NCBI GenBank assembly: GCA_934569425.1
Contig: CAKTKM010000059.1
Span: forward strand, 1 to 8,443
Reading direction: 5' to 3'
Length of the DNA: 8,443 bases
Source: an uncultured Oscillospiraceae bacterium
Lineage (GTDB): Bacteria > Bacillota > Clostridia > Oscillospirales > Oscillospiraceae
In this document: positions 5,565 to 8,443 of the stretch, piece after piece
How positions within the stretch are numbered: position 1 is the stretch's first letter
Layout: the number at the start of each line of letters is the position of its first letter
Translations under genes and position numbers: made by a program
The notes under the pieces: model-generated
Database searches by the model: none
What the model was told of the DNA's origin: nothing
Seen by the model: the letters and a program-made list of their open reading frames with translations, nothing else

Positions 5565-6605
5565 GTGAGCATTGATTACGGAAACGACATCTATGAAGAA
5601 CCGATCGTGTCCACGACGTTTCTTCCCGAGGACGCGCAGGAGCGGTCGCTGCGTCCGCATACGCTGAAGGAATACATCGGGCAGGAGAAGGCAAAGGGAA
5701 ATCTGGCGGTGTTTATCGAGGCTGCGCGGCGCCGCGGAGAATCGCTGGATCATGTGCTGCTGCACGGTCCTCCGGGACTGGGCAAGACGACGCTGGCGGG
5801 TATTATTGCCGCAGAGATGGGGGTCAATATCCGCATTACCTCCGGTCCTGCCATTGAAAAGCCCGGCGATCTGGCGGCGCTGCTGACCAATCTCAGTGAA
5901 AACGACATCTTGTTTGTGGATGAGATCCACCGGCTGAACCGCGCGGTGGAAGAAATCCTGTATCCCGCCATGGAGGACTATGCCATCGACATCATCATCG
6001 GCAAGGGGCCGTCAGCCAACTCTATCCGGCTGGATCTGCCGCATTTCACGCTGATCGGTGCCACGACCAGAGCGGGTTCTCTGTCGGCGCCGCTGCGCGA
6101 CCGTTTCGGTGTGACGCTGCGGCTGGAGCTGTATACGCCGGAGGAGCTGCGGAAGATCGTTACCCGCAGCGCTGGTATTTTGGATGTTCCCATCGAGGAG
6201 GCGGGTGCCATGGAGATCGCACGGCGCTCCCGCGGTACGCCCCGTATCGCCAACCGGATGCTGCGCCGGGTTCGTGACTTCGCCGAGGTAAAAAGCGACG
6301 GCGTTATTACCCGTCAGGTGGCGGACAGCGCCCTGCTGGCGTTGGAGGTGGACGATCTGGGATTGGATCAGGTAGATCGCAGGATGCTGTGCGCTATCAT
6401 TGAGAATTATGGCGGCGGCCCAGTGGGACTTGATACGCTGGCGGCCACCATCGGAGAAGAATCGGTAACGCTGGAGGACGTGTATGAGCCGTATCTGATG
6501 CAGCTGGGCTTTTTGACCCGCACGCCCCGCGGACGCTGTGTGACCCAGAAGGCCTATGAGCATCTGCATATGGCCTTTGCGGGACAGACGCAATTGGAGC
6601 TATGA
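5565..6605 (+). CDS. ruvB: Holliday junction branch migration DNA helicase RuvB
   Basis: RuvB is the hexameric AAA+ ATPase that pumps DNA through the RuvA-bound junction. The 346-residue product has the Walker A motif GPPGLGKT (68-75), Walker B LFVDEIH (116-122, with D119 and E120), sensor 1 LIGATTRAG (163-171), the arginine-finger segment PLRDRFG (176-182) and the sensor 2 region [13 protein letters not shown] (223-235), followed by the winged-helix domain (about 265-346). All key residues are intact and the length is normal. The GTG start at 5565 follows AGGAGG (5552-5557) by 7 bases, and that site overlaps the ruvA stop, so ruvA and ruvB are tightly coupled. The gap to glmM is only 13 bases. 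Confidence 0.97.
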   Translation: MSIDYGNDIYEEPIVSTTFLPEDAQERSLRPHTLKEYIGQEKAKGNLAVFIEAARRRGESLDHVLLHGPPGLGKTTLAGIIAAEMGVNIRITSGPAIEKPGDLAALLTNLSENDILFVDEIHRLNRAVEEILYPAMEDYAIDIIIGKGPSANSIRLDLPHFTLIGATTRAGSLSAPLRDRFGVTLRLELYTPEELRKIVTRSAGILDVPIEEAGAMEIARRSRGTPRIANRMLRRVRDFAEVKSDGVITRQVADSALLALEVDDLGLDQVDRRMLCAIIENYGGGPVGLDTLAATIGEESVTLEDVYEPYLMQLGFLTRTPRGRCVTQKAYEHLHMAFAGQTQLEL

Positions 6606-6618
6606 AGGGGAGGACGAT

Positions 6619-7968
6619 ATGGGTAAGCTATTCGGTACAGACGGGATCCGTGGTGTGGTCGGCAGGACGCTGACGGCGGAGTTGGCCTTTCGTGTAGGGC
6701 AGGCGGTAGCTGCGGTGCTGCGGGAGGAGCTTGGACGCCGTCCGCAGATTACCATTGGTAAGGATACCCGCATTTCCTCGGATATGCTGGAGGCCGCACT
6801 GAGTGCCGGTATTTGCTCCATGGGCGGCGATGTGCTGCTGCTTGGTGTGATCCCCACTCCAGCTGTGGCTTTTCTGACGGTGCAGGAGCAGGCGGATGCC
6901 GGTGTGGTCATCTCCGCTAGCCACAACCCCTACGAATATAACGGCATCAAGGTATTCAACGGGCAGGGCTATAAGCTGCCCGACGCCATGGAGGAGCGGG
7001 TAGAGGAGCTGATCCTGCGGTGTGATGGACTTCCGGGGGCGGATTGCGATAAGCTGGGACGCTGCCGCAATGCCGCGCGGGAGATGCATGATGACTATGT
7101 TGCACATTTGATGGACACCATTAGCTGTGATCTTTCAGGACTGCGTGTTATGGTGGACTGCGCAAACGGCGCAGCGGCGGCTACCGCTCCGGATCTGTTT
7201 CAACGGCTGCCGGTGATGGCGGACTTTATCAATATTGATCCCGATGGGGTCAATATCAATAACGATTGCGGCTCCACCCATCTGGAACGTTTGGCTGCCA
7301 TGACGGTGGCGGGAGGCTATCAGCTGGGCATTGCCTTTGACGGTGATGCGGACCGCTGCCTGCTGGTCGATGAAAAAGGAAACATAATCGATGGCGATAA
7401 GATCATGGCGGTGTGCGGCAGAGCGCTGCGCCAGGCTGGGAAGCTGACTAACAATGCGGTGGTGGCTACCGTAATGTCCAATCTGGGACTGCACGAGTTC
7501 TGCCGGAAGGAGCATATGGATCTGGTCTGCACCGCCGTAGGCGACCGGCATGTATTGGAGAAAATGATCGCGTGCGATTACGCCATTGGCGGGGAGCAAT
7601 CGGGACATATGATCTTCCGCGAGTTTGCCACCACCGGTGACGGCCAGCTGACGGCGCTGCAATTTCTCAAGGCGCTGAAGAATTCCGGTATGGCTGCTTC
7701 TGAATTGGCGGGCTGCTGCGCCCAGTATCCGCAGGAGCTGATCAACGTCCAGCTGCCTCATACAGAAGGGGAAAAGGAACGTGTGATGGCCTCCCCGCTC
7801 TTGCGGCAGGCCGTGAAGGAAAAGGAGGCTCTGCTGGGGGAGGAGGGGCGTGTATTGATCCGCCCATCCGGTACCGAGGCGCTGATCCGGGTGATGGTGG
7901 AAGCAAAAACCAACGAAATCGCACGTCAAACGGCGGAGGATTTGGCGGAATTGGTCAAAAATATATAG
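6619..7968 (+). CDS. glmM: Phosphoglucosamine mutase
   Basis: GlmM converts glucosamine-6-phosphate to glucosamine-1-phosphate in the cytosol, a step toward UDP-N-acetylglucosamine for peptidoglycan. The 449-residue product matches the family in length and motifs: N-terminal GKLFGTDGIRG (2-12), the phosphoserine loop VISASHNPYEYNGIK (97-111) with active S101, the magnesium loop DGDADRC (241-247), the sugar loop GGEQSGH (324-330) and the phosphate-binding RPSGTEALIRVMVEA (415-429). ATG 6619 follows GGGAGG (6608-6613) by 5 bases and lies 13 bases after ruvB, so it is probably expressed with ruvCAB. That linkage is unusual, since glmM more often sits with cdaA-ybbR (in Bacillus) or before glmS. 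No glmS and no glmS ribozyme are visible after it in the window, and no clear terminator follows. Confidence 0.97.
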   Translation: MGKLFGTDGIRGVVGRTLTAELAFRVGQAVAAVLREELGRRPQITIGKDTRISSDMLEAALSAGICSMGGDVLLLGVIPTPAVAFLTVQEQADAGVVISASHNPYEYNGIKVFNGQGYKLPDAMEERVEELILRCDGLPGADCDKLGRCRNAAREMHDDYVAHLMDTISCDLSGLRVMVDCANGAAAATAPDLFQRLPVMADFINIDPDGVNINNDCGSTHLERLAAMTVAGGYQLGIAFDGDADRCLLVDEKGNIIDGDKIMAVCGRALRQAGKLTNNAVVATVMSNLGLHEFCRKEHMDLVCTAVGDRHVLEKMIACDYAIGGEQSGHMIFREFATTGDGQLTALQFLKALKNSGMAASELAGCCAQYPQELINVQLPHTEGEKERVMASPLLRQAVKEKEALLGEEGRVLIRPSGTEALIRVMVEAKTNEIARQTAEDLAELVKNI

Positions 7969-8004
7969 GAAAATGCAACTATTTCACGAATTTTCTCGGA
8001 TAGC

Positions 8005-8034
8005 TTGACAAATTAATTATCGAAAAGGTATAAT
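8005..8034 (+). promoter_or_regulatory. Consensus sigma-A-type promoter of the sigma-factor gene
   Basis: Perfect TTGACA (8005-8010) and TATAAT (8029-8034) hexamers with an 18-base spacer. The predicted start of transcription is at about 8040-8042, which is the start codon of the next gene. The surrounding sequence is strongly AT-rich compared with its neighbours. Confidence 0.9.
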
Positions 8035-8039
8035 AGATA

Positions 8040-8443
8040 ATGGTAAATAGCAAAGAGGATCGTTACGATTATTTGGAGACACTGGAGGACGAGCGGCTCT
8101 GCGCACTGTGTCAGGCTGGAAATCGAAACGCCGAGGATGTTTTGGCGGCGCGGTATCACCGGCTGGTACGAAGCATTGCGCGTCCCTACTTTCTTGCCGG
8201 TGGTGACAGTGAGGATCTGCTGCAGGAGGGCATGGTCGGACTGATCAAAGCCATGCGGGAATATGATCCCGGTCAGACCGCTTCCTTCTGCACCTTTGCG
8301 GAGATCTGTATCCGCCGCCGTCTCTATACGGTGCTGAAGTCCGCCGCGTCGGGCAAGCACCAGCCCTTGAATCAAGCGATCCCCCTGAATCCCTCATTCT
8401 TTGACGTCAGTCTCGCTTTTGCACAGGTCGACCCCGAGGTTTT
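8040..8443 (+). CDS. SigH-like sigma-70 family RNA polymerase sigma factor, 3' end missing
   Basis: The frame gives 134 residues and runs off the right edge. It shows sigma region 2: EDERLCALCQAGNRNAEDVL (16-35), then the core-binding segment EDLLQEGMVGLIKAMREYD (58-76), then the -10 recognition segment SFCTFAEICIRRRLYTVLKS (82-101), followed by GKHQPLN (105-111). The FAE-C-x-R-x-(I/L)-x-T-x(2)-K-x(4)-KH-x-PLN pattern is typical of SigH, the factor for early sporulation and transition-state genes. Region 4 lies outside the window. An in-frame TAA at 8031-8033 forces a start at or after 8040; ATG 8040 gives an N-terminus of normal length. No proper ribosome binding site precedes it on the predicted transcript. 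A TTG at 8073 is a weaker alternative start. It may be a sigH paralogue rather than the main sigH. Confidence 0.87.
   Translation, partial: MVNSKEDRYDYLETLEDERLCALCQAGNRNAEDVLAARYHRLVRSIARPYFLAGGDSEDLLQEGMVGLIKAMREYDPGQTASFCTFAEICIRRRLYTVLKSAASGKHQPLNQAIPLNPSFFDVSLAFAQVDPEV

Noticed and set aside
7969..7995. Terminator after glmM (GAAAAT with ATTTTC)
   Set aside because: The stem is only 6 bp and nearly all A-T, with a 15-base loop and no T-run, so it is too weak to call.
7969..8039. glmS ribozyme or other riboswitch after glmM
   Set aside because: The gap is only about 70 bases, AT-rich and filled by the promoter of the sigma-factor gene; glmS does not follow.

Overview
The window looks like a stretch of chromosome from a moderately GC-rich Gram-positive endospore-former lineage, most likely a Clostridia member resembling gut Oscillospiraceae. 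That placement is an inference from three things: strong AGGAGG-type ribosome binding sites with some GTG starts, sigma-A-type promoters, and a gene set containing SpoIIM and a SigH-like sigma factor. Every supported gene lies on the + strand and most are housekeeping genes.

Layout. Positions 1-93 hold the C-terminal tail of a small protein, probably DUF2442. A leader of about 145 bases follows, with a hairpin and a possible 20-codon leader ORF, then tgt (tRNA-guanine transglycosylase, 240-1376). yajC (1467-1907) has its own near-consensus promoter and ends in a strong intrinsic terminator. Next is a four-helix membrane protein of the YrzE/TIGR04086 type (2023-2451). A non-coding gap of about 350 bases (2452-2803) carries a perfect 14-bp tandem repeat that contains a sequence identical to the XerD arm of Bacillus dif, plus a candidate promoter for a SpoIIM-like gene (2804-3403). 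xerD (3423-4307) follows closely and ends in an intrinsic terminator. A new promoter drives a tightly packed ruvC-ruvA-ruvB-glmM operon (4438-7968). Finally a consensus promoter sits directly against the start codon of a SigH-like sigma factor that runs off the right edge (8040-8443).

How the genes fit together. xerD and ruvCAB handle recombination intermediates: XerD resolves chromosome dimers, and RuvABC branch-migrates and cuts Holliday junctions. SpoIIM and SigH point to sporulation. Tgt modifies tRNA, YajC is a Sec translocon accessory protein, and GlmM feeds cell-wall precursor synthesis.

No clear new system is visible. The points most worth a second look are the dif-like tandem repeat about 760 bp upstream of xerD, the possible leader peptide ahead of tgt, the apparently leaderless start of the sigma-factor gene, and the missing canonical GKG motif in XerD.
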